Shown here in pieces: positions 14,695 through 23,623 of a stretch of 29,013 nt of DNA. The translations under genes were made by a program, and so were the position numbers. A model generated the notes under the pieces. That model worked only from the letters and a program-made list of their open reading frames with translations, had not been told where the DNA came from and searched no databases. Source of the DNA: Flavobacterium sp. UBA6721. GTDB taxonomy: Bacteria; Bacteroidota; Bacteroidia; Flavobacteriales; Flavobacteriaceae. Within the stretch, counting starts at the first letter, position 1; each line of letters opens with the position of its first letter. Location: positions 1-29,013 of the forward strand of contig DKIJ01000023.1 of the NCBI GenBank assembly GCA_002454195.1, read 5' to 3'.

Positions 14695-17406
14695 ATGAAG
14701 CAAAACGCTATCACAATCCATAACAAAATAATTTATATGTTTTTGTGCATGCTGTTTTTAGCTATTCCAAAAATCAAAGCACAAGAAAACAGTATAAAAG
14801 TAGATAACAGCGCATTTGCCGAAAAAATATACCTGCAACTTGACCGAAAAGTTTACACTAATGGAGACACTGTTTGGTTCAAATGTATTATTATTAATGC
14901 CTCTGAAAACATCCCTTCTGTATTAAGTAATGTGTTATATGTAGAATTAATTAATGCGGATAAAAAGCTAATTCAAAAAAAGTCAATCAAAATAGAAAAC
15001 GGAATTGGACAAGGGAATTTTGATTTGGATAAAAAAATCACAAAAGGCAATTACCTTATCAGAGCCTATACTAGATGGAATGAAAATTTCGATACTGACT
15101 TCATTTTTGAAGAATATATTCAGGTATTCCCCAATGATTTAAATGGAATAGATGCCATTCAAAACATCAAATTAATTCAAGAAGAAAATGGGAATGACCA
15201 TTTGGAAATACAATTCAATCCACAAGTAATTGATTCGTTACAAAAGAATAAACTGGCTGTATTTCTTACTATTGACGATAAAAAAGATAGTTTGCTCATC
15301 AAAAAAAACAAAGACAAATACATTCTAGAGTACAAAATTAGCAAAGGAAGTCAATTTGCTAACATAAAAATTCAAACCGAAAACCAAAAAACTTACAGCA
15401 AAAATATTGTATTAAACAAAGATTATCTTGATTTACAGTTTTTTCCAGAAAGCGGTGAACTCGTAGAGGGGCTCTCTTCAAAAATTGGCTTTAAAGCGCT
15501 GGAAGCAAATGGCAAAGGCAAAGTAATTGAAGGCGAAATCATTGATGAAAAAGACAACCTTATTACTTCATTCAAAAGCAACCCTCTTGGAATGGGAATA
15601 TTTTATTTGGCAAAAGTTGATCCTAACAAAAAGTATTTTGCCAAAATCAAATCAAATTCGGTAAAATACCCATTGCCTAAAGTAGCTACTACAGGAACTA
15701 TTTTATCTCTTAACAAACAAGGAAACAAAATACTCCTGAATATTGGGTCTAACCATATCATCAACGATAGTGTCTTTTTAAAAATTTCTTTCAGAGGAAT
15801 TGAATTACATCAAAAAGGAATAACTTTAAAAGAAGGAAATTATAGTTCCTACATAACAACTGACTTCATACCCGAAGGAATAGTCGCTTTTACCCTATTA
15901 GATTCAAGCAAAAAACCTATCGCAGAAAGACTCTATTTCAATGAAAAACCACAAAGTCGATTAAAAATTGACCTCAGCACTGACAAAGAGAAATATGATA
16001 AACGAAATCAAACTACGCTTAGCATTCAAACCAAAAATGAAAACAACGAACCAATTAAAGCCAACACTTCTGTTCTTGTGATTCGAAAAGACGAATTAGG
16101 AAAGATGCAAAATTTACGTCAAAACATTCTCTCCTATTTTTTAATTGACTCTGAATTAAAAGGAAATATAGAAAATCCAGGTTATTATTTTGAAAACAAA
16201 AGCAATAAGCATTTTGACTTGGAGGCACTTATGCTCACTCAGGGATGGAGCAAATACAACTATTCAAAAAACTACCAAAACATTGCTTTTGCTCCCGAAA
16301 AATCACTAACTATTTCAGGTAAAGTAAATAGTCTTTTTTCCGAAAAAAAAGGAAAACAAGGATTAGACTTAACCATGATGACTTCTGGAAAAAGCAAAGG
16401 CTTTTACAAACAAGTAACAGATAGATTAGGAAAATTCAGTTTCAATTTAGATGATGAATATGGTAGCGAAATGGAAGTACTTATTCAAACCTCTAAAAGT
16501 TCTAACAAAAATACCAATAATCCTGTAGTTATTGATTATAAAAAACCGCCTACGATTTCATTTGAAAATAAACTTTCAATTGAACAAGTAGATAGTATTG
16601 TGGCTCCATTCATTCAAAGAAATAAAATGCAAAAGGAATGGAATGAAAAATTAGATATGCAGTTTGGTAGTATTCTTTTAAATCAGGTAAACATTATTAA
16701 TGAAAGTAATCCCAACCGAAAAAAAGTCACCGAAAGATATGGCAAACCCGAAACCATCATTAGTGGTAAGGAAATACAATCAAAAGAACAAAAATGGTCG
16801 TATGGATTATACAATATACTTCTATTTAACTATCTCGACAAAGTGACTATACAAAGAAATTCAGAACAATTTTTAGAAGCTATTGTCAACAATATGCCTA
16901 CAGTGGTACTTATTGATGGAATTCCTGTTATGTATCATGATTATGTACACATTCCAAATATCCCCCTAAGTGAAGTAAAAAGCTTTGAAATTATTGAATA
17001 TGCAAATGGTTTTGCACAATTGTACTGCGAGGTTCACCCAGAAATTAGCCCCTGTCCTCCACCTGGTCTTATTTGGGGAAATGTAATTGCTATCTATACC
17101 CACGCAGGAATAGTGCTATTTGGTGCCTACAAACCAAAAGGAATAACCAAAACAAGTATTCCTGTTTTTGCTGCAGCTAAAGAATTTTATGCTCCTAAAT
17201 ATAATACTATTCAACCAGATGATTGGAAAACTCCTGATTTGAGAACATTAGTACATTGGCAACCCATCCTAAAAACCGATGATTCAGGGAAAGCAACTGC
17301 CTCTTTTTACAATACAGATAGTAAAGGAGAAAATACAGTAATCATCGAAGCCATTTCTGAAAACGGAGATATTGGTTATCAAATTCTTGATTATGAAATA
17401 AAATAG
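14695..17406 (+). CDS. Large secreted protein with MG2 (macroglobulin-like) domain and TonB-plug-like segment
   Basis: A 903-residue exported protein. The signal peptide ends near residue 30 (KIKAQ); the hydrophobic core begins after residue 13, so Met15 is an alternative start. Residues about 38-135 are an MG2-type domain (KIYLQLDRKVYTNGDTVWFK, GNYLIRAYTRW), as in alpha-2-macroglobulin-like proteins. Further Ig-like repeats follow, with GKVNSLFSEKKGKQGLDLTMMT-type carboxypeptidase-like units in the middle. Near 740-790 NNMPTVVLIDGIPV and IPLSEVKSFEIIEYANG resemble the plug of a TonB-dependent receptor, but no beta-barrel follows. The end (DLRTLVHWQPILKTDDSGKA) is again macroglobulin-like. 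Bacteroidota have many such proteins at the outer membrane or surface; the role is unknown. A TonB gene follows after 208 nt. Confidence 0.78.
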   Translation: MKQNAITIHNKIIYMFLCMLFLAIPKIKAQENSIKVDNSAFAEKIYLQLDRKVYTNGDTVWFKCIIINASENIPSVLSNVLYVELINADKKLIQKKSIKIENGIGQGNFDLDKKITKGNYLIRAYTRWNENFDTDFIFEEYIQVFPNDLNGIDAIQNIKLIQEENGNDHLEIQFNPQVIDSLQKNKLAVFLTIDDKKDSLLIKKNKDKYILEYKISKGSQFANIKIQTENQKTYSKNIVLNKDYLDLQFFPESGELVEGLSSKIGFKALEANGKGKVIEGEIIDEKDNLITSFKSNPLGMGIFYLAKVDPNKKYFAKIKSNSVKYPLPKVATTGTILSLNKQGNKILLNIGSNHIINDSVFLKISFRGIELHQKGITLKEGNYSSYITTDFIPEGIVAFTLLDSSKKPIAERLYFNEKPQSRLKIDLSTDKEKYDKRNQTTLSIQTKNENNEPIKANTSVLVIRKDELGKMQNLRQNILSYFLIDSELKGNIENPGYYFENKSNKHFDLEALMLTQGWSKYNYSKNYQNIAFAPEKSLTISGKVNSLFSEKKGKQGLDLTMMTSGKSKGFYKQVTDRLGKFSFNLDDEYGSEMEVLIQTSKSSNKNTNNPVVIDYKKPPTISFENKLSIEQVDSIVAPFIQRNKMQKEWNEKLDMQFGSILLNQVNIINESNPNRKKVTERYGKPETIISGKEIQSKEQKWSYGLYNILLFNYLDKVTIQRNSEQFLEAIVNNMPTVVLIDGIPVMYHDYVHIPNIPLSEVKSFEIIEYANGFAQLYCEVHPEISPCPPPGLIWGNVIAIYTHAGIVLFGAYKPKGITKTSIPVFAAAKEFYAPKYNTIQPDDWKTPDLRTLVHWQPILKTDDSGKATASFYNTDSKGENTVIIEAISENGDIGYQILDYEIK

Positions 17407-17614
17407 CTTAATCTTTTTTTAAGCAAAAACACCAACAAATAAAACATTTTCCTTCTTAAAAAGATAAATTTTTAATTCTTAACTAAACTGAATAAAAATT
17501 ATTTCAAAACACCTTAGGATTTTACTTACTAATTTCATAATTTAATAGTTGTAAAAATAATACCACATTCGCATACGATTTAACTGAATTTCTTAACCAT
17601 TAAATCTATAAGTT

Positions 17615-18466
17615 ATGTCTAAACTAAGCCTCTATGAAAACAACTGGATTAACCTAGTTTTCGAAAACCGAAACATAGAGTACGGTGCGTTTCAATTACG
17701 CCAAGAAACAACCAAAACTTCTTTTCGAGCCCTTACGCTGGGAATTGTATTATGCACTTCGTTAATCGTTTTGCCCAACCTCTTACATCTCATTAATGGT
17801 AAAGTTGTCTCACCTCCACCGACAATAAATTGGGACGAAACAATAATTCAATTAAAGGATATTTATACTCCAGAACAAAAAAAAGAAGCAACACCACCTG
17901 CGGCACCTCCAGCTCAGAGTCAAAAAGTGACGGATGCAATTGAAAAAACAAAGCAACTGATTAATCCAACGGTAGTAAAACCAATTGAGGCAACTCCTGC
18001 AGAAAAATATACTTTAGACAAAACTGAACCTACAGATAAACCAGCAGATGGACTAACTGTTAGCGGAACAAGTTCTGAAATAGAAGGAGGTGTAATTGGA
18101 GGGACTGGAACTGAAAGTAGTACGGGTACAGCCGAAGGAACCAACACTGAAGTCATGATCGATGCCGTATTAGACAAAAAACCACAATTTCCAGGTGGAA
18201 TCGAAAAATTCTACCGTTATGTAGGAACACATTTTAACAGCCCTACTATGGATGAAAGCAAAACGGTTCGTATTTTAGTTTCATTTGTAGTTGAAAAAGA
18301 TGGAAGCATGACTAGTATTAAAGTGACTCATAAACCTGGTGCTGCCTTAGAAAAAGAAGCCATTCGAGTATTGAATTCGATTAAAATGAAATGGTCTCCA
18401 GGAATCTACAATGCAAAACCTGTTAGAACAGCCTACAACTTACCTATTGTTGTTCAGGTAGAATAA
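17615..18466 (+). CDS. Energy transducer TonB
   Basis: A 283-residue protein. A short cytosolic part contains the ENRNIEYGAFQLR motif usual in Bacteroidota TonB proteins (residues about 17-29). One membrane span lies at about 38-60 (LTLGIVLCTSLIVLPNLLHLI). A Pro/Ala/Glu/Thr-rich periplasmic stretch (about 68-150) is followed by a Gly/Thr-rich section. The C-terminal TonB domain is at about 188-283 (KPQFPGGIEKFYRYVG, VSFVVEKDGSMTSIKV, EAIRVLNSIKMKWSPG, VRTAYNLPIVVQ). It would transmit proton-motive force from ExbB/ExbD to outer-membrane receptors. ExbB and ExbD are not in the window. It may serve several receptors including the BtuB-like one; that link is inference. It ends at a strong terminator. 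Confidence 0.92.
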   Translation: MSKLSLYENNWINLVFENRNIEYGAFQLRQETTKTSFRALTLGIVLCTSLIVLPNLLHLINGKVVSPPPTINWDETIIQLKDIYTPEQKKEATPPAAPPAQSQKVTDAIEKTKQLINPTVVKPIEATPAEKYTLDKTEPTDKPADGLTVSGTSSEIEGGVIGGTGTESSTGTAEGTNTEVMIDAVLDKKPQFPGGIEKFYRYVGTHFNSPTMDESKTVRILVSFVVEKDGSMTSIKVTHKPGAALEKEAIRVLNSIKMKWSPGIYNAKPVRTAYNLPIVVQVE

Positions 18467-18487
18467 GTAATATTCGACAAAAATCTC

Positions 18488-18519
18488 AAAAGCATTCGAC
18501 AAAAATCGAATGCTTTTTT
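18488..18519 (+). terminator. Terminator after tonB
   Basis: A 12-bp perfect stem AAAAGCATTCGA (18488-18499) / TCGAATGCTTTT (18506-18517) with loop CAAAAA and a T tract. The 14-mer ATTCGACAAAAATC occurs twice, at 18472 and 18495, the second time across the hairpin loop. Confidence 0.93.
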
Positions 18520-18624
18520 GTTTTGCAATAACAACTATAAAATATTGTAGATATTTAAGCATTTTATAACAAAACTCTCTATAAGCTTGAACATATAAAC
18601 AGCACATTTTACAACTAGATTACG

Positions 18625-18632
18625 TATCTTTG
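18625..18632 (+). promoter_or_regulatory. -7 promoter element for lipA
   Basis: TATCTTTG is an exact TAnnTTTG match ending 18 nt before the lipA ATG. A properly spaced TTG is not seen; the closest upstream TTG is at 18587-18589, too far. Confidence 0.6.
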
Positions 18633-18650
18633 AAGCCTTAAATTTGATTT

Positions 18651-19550
18651 ATGGAAACTACTTTAAATACTTCCACAGCAGTTGGAACCCAAGGTACCGC
18701 CGAACCAAATGGTACTAAACCAAAATGGCTAAAAGTGAAACTTCCAATAGGAAAAAAATATACTGAACTTCGTGGACTAGTTGACAAATACAGTTTAAAC
18801 ACCATTTGTACATCCGGAAGCTGCCCTAACATGGGAGAATGCTGGGGTGAAGGAACTGCGACATTTATGATATTAGGAAATACTTGTACACGCTCTTGCG
18901 GTTTTTGCGGTGTAAAAACAGGTCGTCCGGAAACAGTAGACTGGGATGAACCAGAAAAAGTAGCCCGTTCTATTAAAATCATGAATATTAAACATGCAGT
19001 AATTACCAGTGTTGACCGTGACGATTTGAAAGACGGTGGTTCTATCATCTGGATGGAAACAGTAAGAGCTATCCGCAGAATGAACCCAAATACAACTCTT
19101 GAAACTTTAATTCCGGACTTTCAGGGAATCGAAAGAAATATTGATCGAATTGTGGAAGCAAATCCTGAAGTAGTTTCTCATAATATGGAAACGGTGCGCA
19201 GACTAACCCGAGAGGTACGTATTCAAGCGAAATACGATCGTAGCTTAGAAGTTTTACGATACTTAAAAGAAAAAGGAATCAACAGAACCAAATCAGGAAT
19301 AATGTTAGGACTTGGTGAAGAAGAAGAAGAAGTATTCCAAACTATGCGTGATTTACGTGCCGCAAACGTTGATGTAGTAACCATTGGGCAATATTTACAA
19401 CCAAGTAAAAAACATTTACCAGTAAAAGAATTCATCACTCCTGAGCAATTTGCCCGATACGAACAATTTGGTTTAGAATTAGGTTTCCGTCATGTAGAAA
19501 GCGGTCCTTTGGTACGTTCTTCTTATAAAGCTCAAAAACATATTTTATAA
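18651..19550 (+). CDS. lipA: Lipoyl synthase
   Basis: A 299-residue radical-SAM enzyme. It inserts two sulfur atoms at C6 and C8 of protein-bound octanoyl groups. Both iron-sulfur clusters are visible: the auxiliary cluster Cys53, Cys58, Cys64 (C-x4-C-x5-C in [12 protein letters not shown]) and the radical-SAM cluster Cys79, Cys83, Cys86 (CTRSCGFC). The C-terminal [10 protein letters not shown] contains the conserved RSSY serine that binds the auxiliary cluster. The N-terminal 22 residues are a low-complexity Thr-rich extension. The length is typical. It makes the cofactor used by lipoate-dependent complexes such as the one Lpd serves. lipB is not present nearby. The ATG at 18651 follows a -7 promoter motif by 18 nt. 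Confidence 0.97.
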   Translation: METTLNTSTAVGTQGTAEPNGTKPKWLKVKLPIGKKYTELRGLVDKYSLNTICTSGSCPNMGECWGEGTATFMILGNTCTRSCGFCGVKTGRPETVDWDEPEKVARSIKIMNIKHAVITSVDRDDLKDGGSIIWMETVRAIRRMNPNTTLETLIPDFQGIERNIDRIVEANPEVVSHNMETVRRLTREVRIQAKYDRSLEVLRYLKEKGINRTKSGIMLGLGEEEEEVFQTMRDLRAANVDVVTIGQYLQPSKKHLPVKEFITPEQFARYEQFGLELGFRHVESGPLVRSSYKAQKHIL

Positions 19551-19560
19551 TAAAGTCAAT

Positions 19561-19604
19561 TTGGTTATTCGGTTATTTTCATAACACTTAACCAAATAAC
19601 CCAA
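19561..19604 (+). other. Interrupted hairpin between lipA and gap
   Basis: TTGG-TTATT-C-GGTTA (19561-19575) pairs with TAACC-A-AATAA-C-CCAA (19589-19604), giving 14 bp with one mismatch and one bulge around a 13-nt loop. No T tract follows, so it is not a typical terminator. It could affect mRNA processing or stability. Confidence 0.55.
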
Positions 19605-19624
19605 TATACGAATAAACACTACAA

Positions 19625-20623
19625 TTGAAAACAAGAATTGCCATCAATGGTTTTGGTCGTATAGGCCGAAATTTATTCCGTCTACTTTTAAATCATCCAG
19701 AAATAGAAGTAGTTGCCATTAATGATATTGCCGATACCCAAACAATGGCTCATCTTATCAAATACGACAGTATACATGGCGTTTTACCACATAGGGTAAT
19801 TGCTAACGAAAATGGCTTTTCTATTGATGGACAAGACTTTTTATTTTTTCACGAAAAAAATATCTCTGACCTAAATTGGAAAGAATTAAATATTGACTTT
19901 GTCATAGAGTCAACTGGAAAACATAAATCCTACGAAGTTTTAAACCAGCATATAATTGCTGGTGCTAAAAAAGTGATTCTTTCTGCTCCTTCTGAAGTAG
20001 ACAACATCAAAACAGTCGTTTTAGGAGTAAATGAACATATTTTAGACGGTAGCGAAACAATTATTTCAAATGCAAGTTGTACCACAAACAATGCTGCACC
20101 AATGATTAAAATAATTGATGCGCTGTGTGGTATTGAACAAGCATATATTACAACCATCCACTCATTTACTACCGATCAAAGTTTGCACGATCAACCTCAT
20201 AAAGATTTACGAAGAGCTAGAGGTGCAAGCCAGTCAATTGTTCCTACGACAACAGGTGCCGCAAAAGCACTAACAAAAATTTTTCCTATATTAGACGGCA
20301 AAATTGGAGGTTGTGGTATTCGAGTACCTGTTCCTGATGGTTCGCTTACTGATATTACTTTTAATGTAAAAAAAGCAGTATCCATAGCTGAAATCAATGA
20401 AGCATTCAAAATGGCATCACAAAATGAACTAAAAGGCATTTTAGATTACACCGAAGACCCAATAGTTTCTGTCGATATAATAGGAAATAAAAATTCCTGC
20501 TTATTTGATGCCCAACTTACCTCTGTCATTGACAAAATGGTAAAAGTTGTTGGTTGGTATGATAACGAAATTGGGTATTCATCACGATTAATTGATTTAA
20601 TACTTTTGACCAAATCAAACTAA
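19625..20623 (+). CDS. gap: Glyceraldehyde-3-phosphate dehydrogenase
   Basis: A 332-residue cytosolic enzyme oxidising glyceraldehyde 3-phosphate to 1,3-bisphosphoglycerate. The N-terminal NAD-binding motif is INGFGRIGR, with Asp in AINDIAD (suggesting NAD preference). The active-site Cys152 is in SNASCTTN, with the catalytic His in ITTIHSFTTDQ. RARGASQSIVPTTTGAAKA and the C-terminal GWYDNEIGYSSRLIDL complete the family pattern. The start must be TTG at 19625, because the reading frame begins MKTRIAINGFG there and no ATG fits. It is preceded by a hairpin 20 nt upstream and followed after 4 nt by a hybrid histidine kinase, so the two are probably one transcript. Many flavobacteria carry several GAPDH genes; this may be a second copy. 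Confidence 0.95.
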   Translation: MKTRIAINGFGRIGRNLFRLLLNHPEIEVVAINDIADTQTMAHLIKYDSIHGVLPHRVIANENGFSIDGQDFLFFHEKNISDLNWKELNIDFVIESTGKHKSYEVLNQHIIAGAKKVILSAPSEVDNIKTVVLGVNEHILDGSETIISNASCTTNNAAPMIKIIDALCGIEQAYITTIHSFTTDQSLHDQPHKDLRRARGASQSIVPTTTGAAKALTKIFPILDGKIGGCGIRVPVPDGSLTDITFNVKKAVSIAEINEAFKMASQNELKGILDYTEDPIVSVDIIGNKNSCLFDAQLTSVIDKMVKVVGWYDNEIGYSSRLIDLILLTKSN

Positions 20624-20627
20624 CTAA

Positions 20628-22808
20628 ATGAAATTACAAATCAAATTTCTACTGATTTTAGTTTTTTTATTTAATTTCTCTCTGTATTCTCAAAAAAAAG
20701 AAACAGACAGCATAAGCTATTACAAAAGTTTAGCTTATACGAATAGTAAGACAAACAAATACAAAGAAGTCTTTTTGTTTACACAAAAAGCAATTGATTA
20801 CGCTCGAGAGCATGCCAACCTAAAAGAACAGGCTATACAAACCGCTCAAATGGGTAAAATCTATTATGGTTTGAAAAAGTATGAAGATGCCGTTGAAAAA
20901 TTAACAGAAAGTATCCATCTTTTCAAAACACTTAAACCAACACCAGAATACGCTAAAGCATTTTATTATCTAGGATTAAGCCAAATTCAGGATTCCAATT
21001 TTATCGCAGCAAAAATCAGTATAAACAAAGCGGCTACAATTTCAAAGTCCTTAGAAATAAAAGAAAATGAGGACTTAATTTCACTTCAAACAGCCATTAT
21101 TAATAGGGCAACCAACAACATTGAAGAAGCAACAACGCTTTTCAATAACATTATTATCAAACCAGAATCGCCAAACAACCTATATACAAAAGCGGAAGCT
21201 TTGTACCAAATGGGGCTCATCGAAAAACAAAACAATCGAAATAATTTAGCCTTGAATTATTTCAATAAGGCATTAAATCTAAATGCTAAAAATCAAAATT
21301 TAGATCAAAAGTCAAATATTTTATTAGCTATTAGTCAAGTATATGACAAAATGCTGGATAAAAGCAACGCTTACTCTTTCCTAAAATTGCACCTTAATTT
21401 AAAAGAAAGCATTGCCATCTCAAATAATAAAAAATTAGGCATAAACGATTATGAAGCGTTCAAAGAAAATCAAAAAAAACTAGCTCTTGCTCGATTAGAG
21501 AAAAAGAAAAAAGAACAAGAACGTGATGAAAATTTTTCACGTTTGATTAATTATTTATCTATTGCTTTAATCACAATTCTTTCGCTATGGTGTTTCTGCT
21601 TGTACAAAAACAACAACATAAAGAAAAAAACAAACTTACTGCTTCAAGAAAAAAACAAAGAACTACGAATAGCTAAAGAAATAGCCGAAAAAGCCTCAAA
21701 TGCCAGAGCTGAATTTCTTTCGACTGTAAGTCATGAATTAAGAACACCACTCAATGCTATCAATGGTATTACTCATCTTTTGCTAGAAGAAAAGCCAAAA
21801 CAATCCCAATTACACTACCTAAGTTCATTACAATATTCAGGTAATTATTTGACAGCTTTTATAAATGACATCTTAGATATTAATAAAATTGATTCGAATA
21901 AAATCGAATTAGAAAAGATCAATTTTGACTTACGAAAATTACTCAACGATATCCAAAACTCGTTAATTGAAGTAGCCACAAAAAACAGAAATGAGTTAAT
22001 TCTTGATTTTGACCACCAAATTCCCAATAATTTAATTGGTGATCCTATTCGTCTATCTCAAATCTTTATGAACTTAATCAACAATGCCCTTAAATTTACT
22101 AAGAACGGAAAAGTAAGCATTGTGGCTCAATTACTAACTCTGGAAAATCAAATAGCAACTATTTCCTTTGAAATAAAAGATACTGGAATTGGTATTCCTG
22201 AAGAAAAACTAGAAAGCGTTTTTGAAAGTTTTTCGCAAGGTTCTATCGAAATCAACAGAAAATATGGTGGTACAGGACTTGGTTTAACCATTGTAAAAAA
22301 ATTACTTCATCTTTTAGACAGTAAAATCCATGTAAAAAGTATTGTAGGTGTAGGCTCAACTTTCTCGTTCAACTTAGCCCTAAAAGTGGCTAAAGACCAA
22401 ATGGAATTAAAACCCGAAAAAGAAATTACTTTCGACCTTTCGAAAATAAATGGCAAAAACATTTTAGTGGTTGAAGACAATAAAATCAACCAAATGATTA
22501 CGAAGCGAATGCTGGAAAATAGAGATATTAACTGTGAAGTAATTGATAATGGTGAAGAAGCCATTGAAGCAATAAAGAACAATAAATACGATTTGGTTTT
22601 AATGGATGTGCATTTACCAGGAATCAATGGAACTATTGCCACGCAAGAAGTTCGAAAATTTGATAACAAAACACCGATTATTGCGATGACTGCTATTTCA
22701 TTGAACGAAAATAGAGAAATGCTCTTGTCTTTTGGAATGAACGATGTAATCACTAAACCATTTATTCCAAATGATTTTTATCTAATGCTAATTAAATTTC
22801 TTTCCTAA
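20628..22808 (+). CDS. Hybrid histidine kinase with TPR sensor region and C-terminal receiver
   Basis: A 726-residue membrane protein. A signal/anchor (1-21) is followed by a TPR-rich periplasmic or outer-facing region (about 25-275), a charged coiled coil (about 278-303) and a membrane span (about 308-328). The cytosolic kinase has the HisKA motif SHELRTP (His369), N-box FMNLINNALKF, G1 DTGIGIPEE and G2 GGTGLGLTIV. The receiver domain (about 608-724) carries the phospho-acceptor Asp660 in LMDVHLPG, with VVEDNKIN at its start and MTA plus Lys in TKPF. There is no DNA-binding domain, so it must pass phosphate to another protein or act through its receiver. It starts 4 nt after gap, and its stop is only 2 nt from the convergent pnp stop. 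Confidence 0.9.
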   Translation: MKLQIKFLLILVFLFNFSLYSQKKETDSISYYKSLAYTNSKTNKYKEVFLFTQKAIDYAREHANLKEQAIQTAQMGKIYYGLKKYEDAVEKLTESIHLFKTLKPTPEYAKAFYYLGLSQIQDSNFIAAKISINKAATISKSLEIKENEDLISLQTAIINRATNNIEEATTLFNNIIIKPESPNNLYTKAEALYQMGLIEKQNNRNNLALNYFNKALNLNAKNQNLDQKSNILLAISQVYDKMLDKSNAYSFLKLHLNLKESIAISNNKKLGINDYEAFKENQKKLALARLEKKKKEQERDENFSRLINYLSIALITILSLWCFCLYKNNNIKKKTNLLLQEKNKELRIAKEIAEKASNARAEFLSTVSHELRTPLNAINGITHLLLEEKPKQSQLHYLSSLQYSGNYLTAFINDILDINKIDSNKIELEKINFDLRKLLNDIQNSLIEVATKNRNELILDFDHQIPNNLIGDPIRLSQIFMNLINNALKFTKNGKVSIVAQLLTLENQIATISFEIKDTGIGIPEEKLESVFESFSQGSIEINRKYGGTGLGLTIVKKLLHLLDSKIHVKSIVGVGSTFSFNLALKVAKDQMELKPEKEITFDLSKINGKNILVVEDNKINQMITKRMLENRDINCEVIDNGEEAIEAIKNNKYDLVLMDVHLPGINGTIATQEVRKFDNKTPIIAMTAISLNENREMLLSFGMNDVITKPFIPNDFYLMLIKFLS

Positions 22809-22810
22809 TT

Positions 22811-23623
22811 TTAGTAATTTAAAATCAATTCTTGAATTAACTTTCGCACCTTAGGTTCGGCTTTTCGGGCGGCTTCTAAAACTTCATCGTGAGAAATTGT
22901 TTCAATACTTTCTTCATTCCCCATATCGGTAATAACCGAAACCCCAAAAGTTTCTAGATCCATATGACGCGCGACAATAACTTCGGGAACGGTTGACATT
23001 CCTACACAATCAGCTCCTAGAATTTTAACCATTTTATATTCGGCCAACGTTTCGAATGTAGGCCCTTGCAAACCCAAATAAATTCCGTCTTTGACTTCAA
23101 TATTATTTTTTTGAGCTAACTCTTTTGCAAGAGAAATCATCTTTTTAGAATAAGGTTCGCTCATATTAACGAATCTTGGTCCAAAACGTTCCTCATTTTT
23201 TCCACGCAAAGGATGTTCCGGAACCAAATTGATATGATCATAAATTAGCACAATATCACCTACTCTATAATTCGGATTTACTCCTCCCGAAGCATTCGAA
23301 ACAATCAATTTTTGAACACCTAAATACTTCATGACACGAACTGGAAAAGTCACTTCCTGCATCGAATAACCCTCATAATAATGAAAGCGACCTTGCATAG
23401 CGACCACTTTTTTTGTACCAACGGTTCCAATAACCAATGCTCCTTTGTGACCTTCAACAGTAGAAACTGGAAAATTAGGAATTTCGGAGTAAGGCAGGGT
23501 AAATTCGATGGAAATATCATCCGTAAAACTTCCTAATCCTGAACCTAAAATCACTCCATAATCTGGTGTAAAATTGGTTTTATTTTTAATATAACTAACG
23601 GTTTCCTGTACAAGTTCCCACAT
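22811..23623 (-). CDS. Purine nucleoside phosphorylase
   Basis: A 270-residue cytosolic enzyme of the trimeric PNP family. It splits purine nucleosides with phosphate to give free base and ribose 1-phosphate. Motifs: GVILGSGLGSF (phosphate loop, about 24-34), EGHKGALVIG, MQGRFHYYEGYSM, IVSNASGGVNP (about 109-119) and GPTFETLAEY. The substrate-binding region is GMSTVPEVIVARH (about 204-216), followed by VSVITDMG. Length is typical for trimeric PNP. Its ATG overlaps the end of lpxK by 29 nt, so the pair is one operon. The stop codon is only 2 nt from the convergent kinase gene. Confidence 0.95.
   Translation of the reverse strand: MWELVQETVSYIKNKTNFTPDYGVILGSGLGSFTDDISIEFTLPYSEIPNFPVSTVEGHKGALVIGTVGTKKVVAMQGRFHYYEGYSMQEVTFPVRVMKYLGVQKLIVSNASGGVNPNYRVGDIVLIYDHINLVPEHPLRGKNEERFGPRFVNMSEPYSKKMISLAKELAQKNNIEVKDGIYLGLQGPTFETLAEYKMVKILGADCVGMSTVPEVIVARHMDLETFGVSVITDMGNEESIETISHDEVLEAARKAEPKVRKLIQELILNY

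Noticed and set aside
22307..22753. 148-residue minus-strand ORF in the kinase gene
   Set aside because: Antisense to the HATPase and receiver domains, with no family resemblance.
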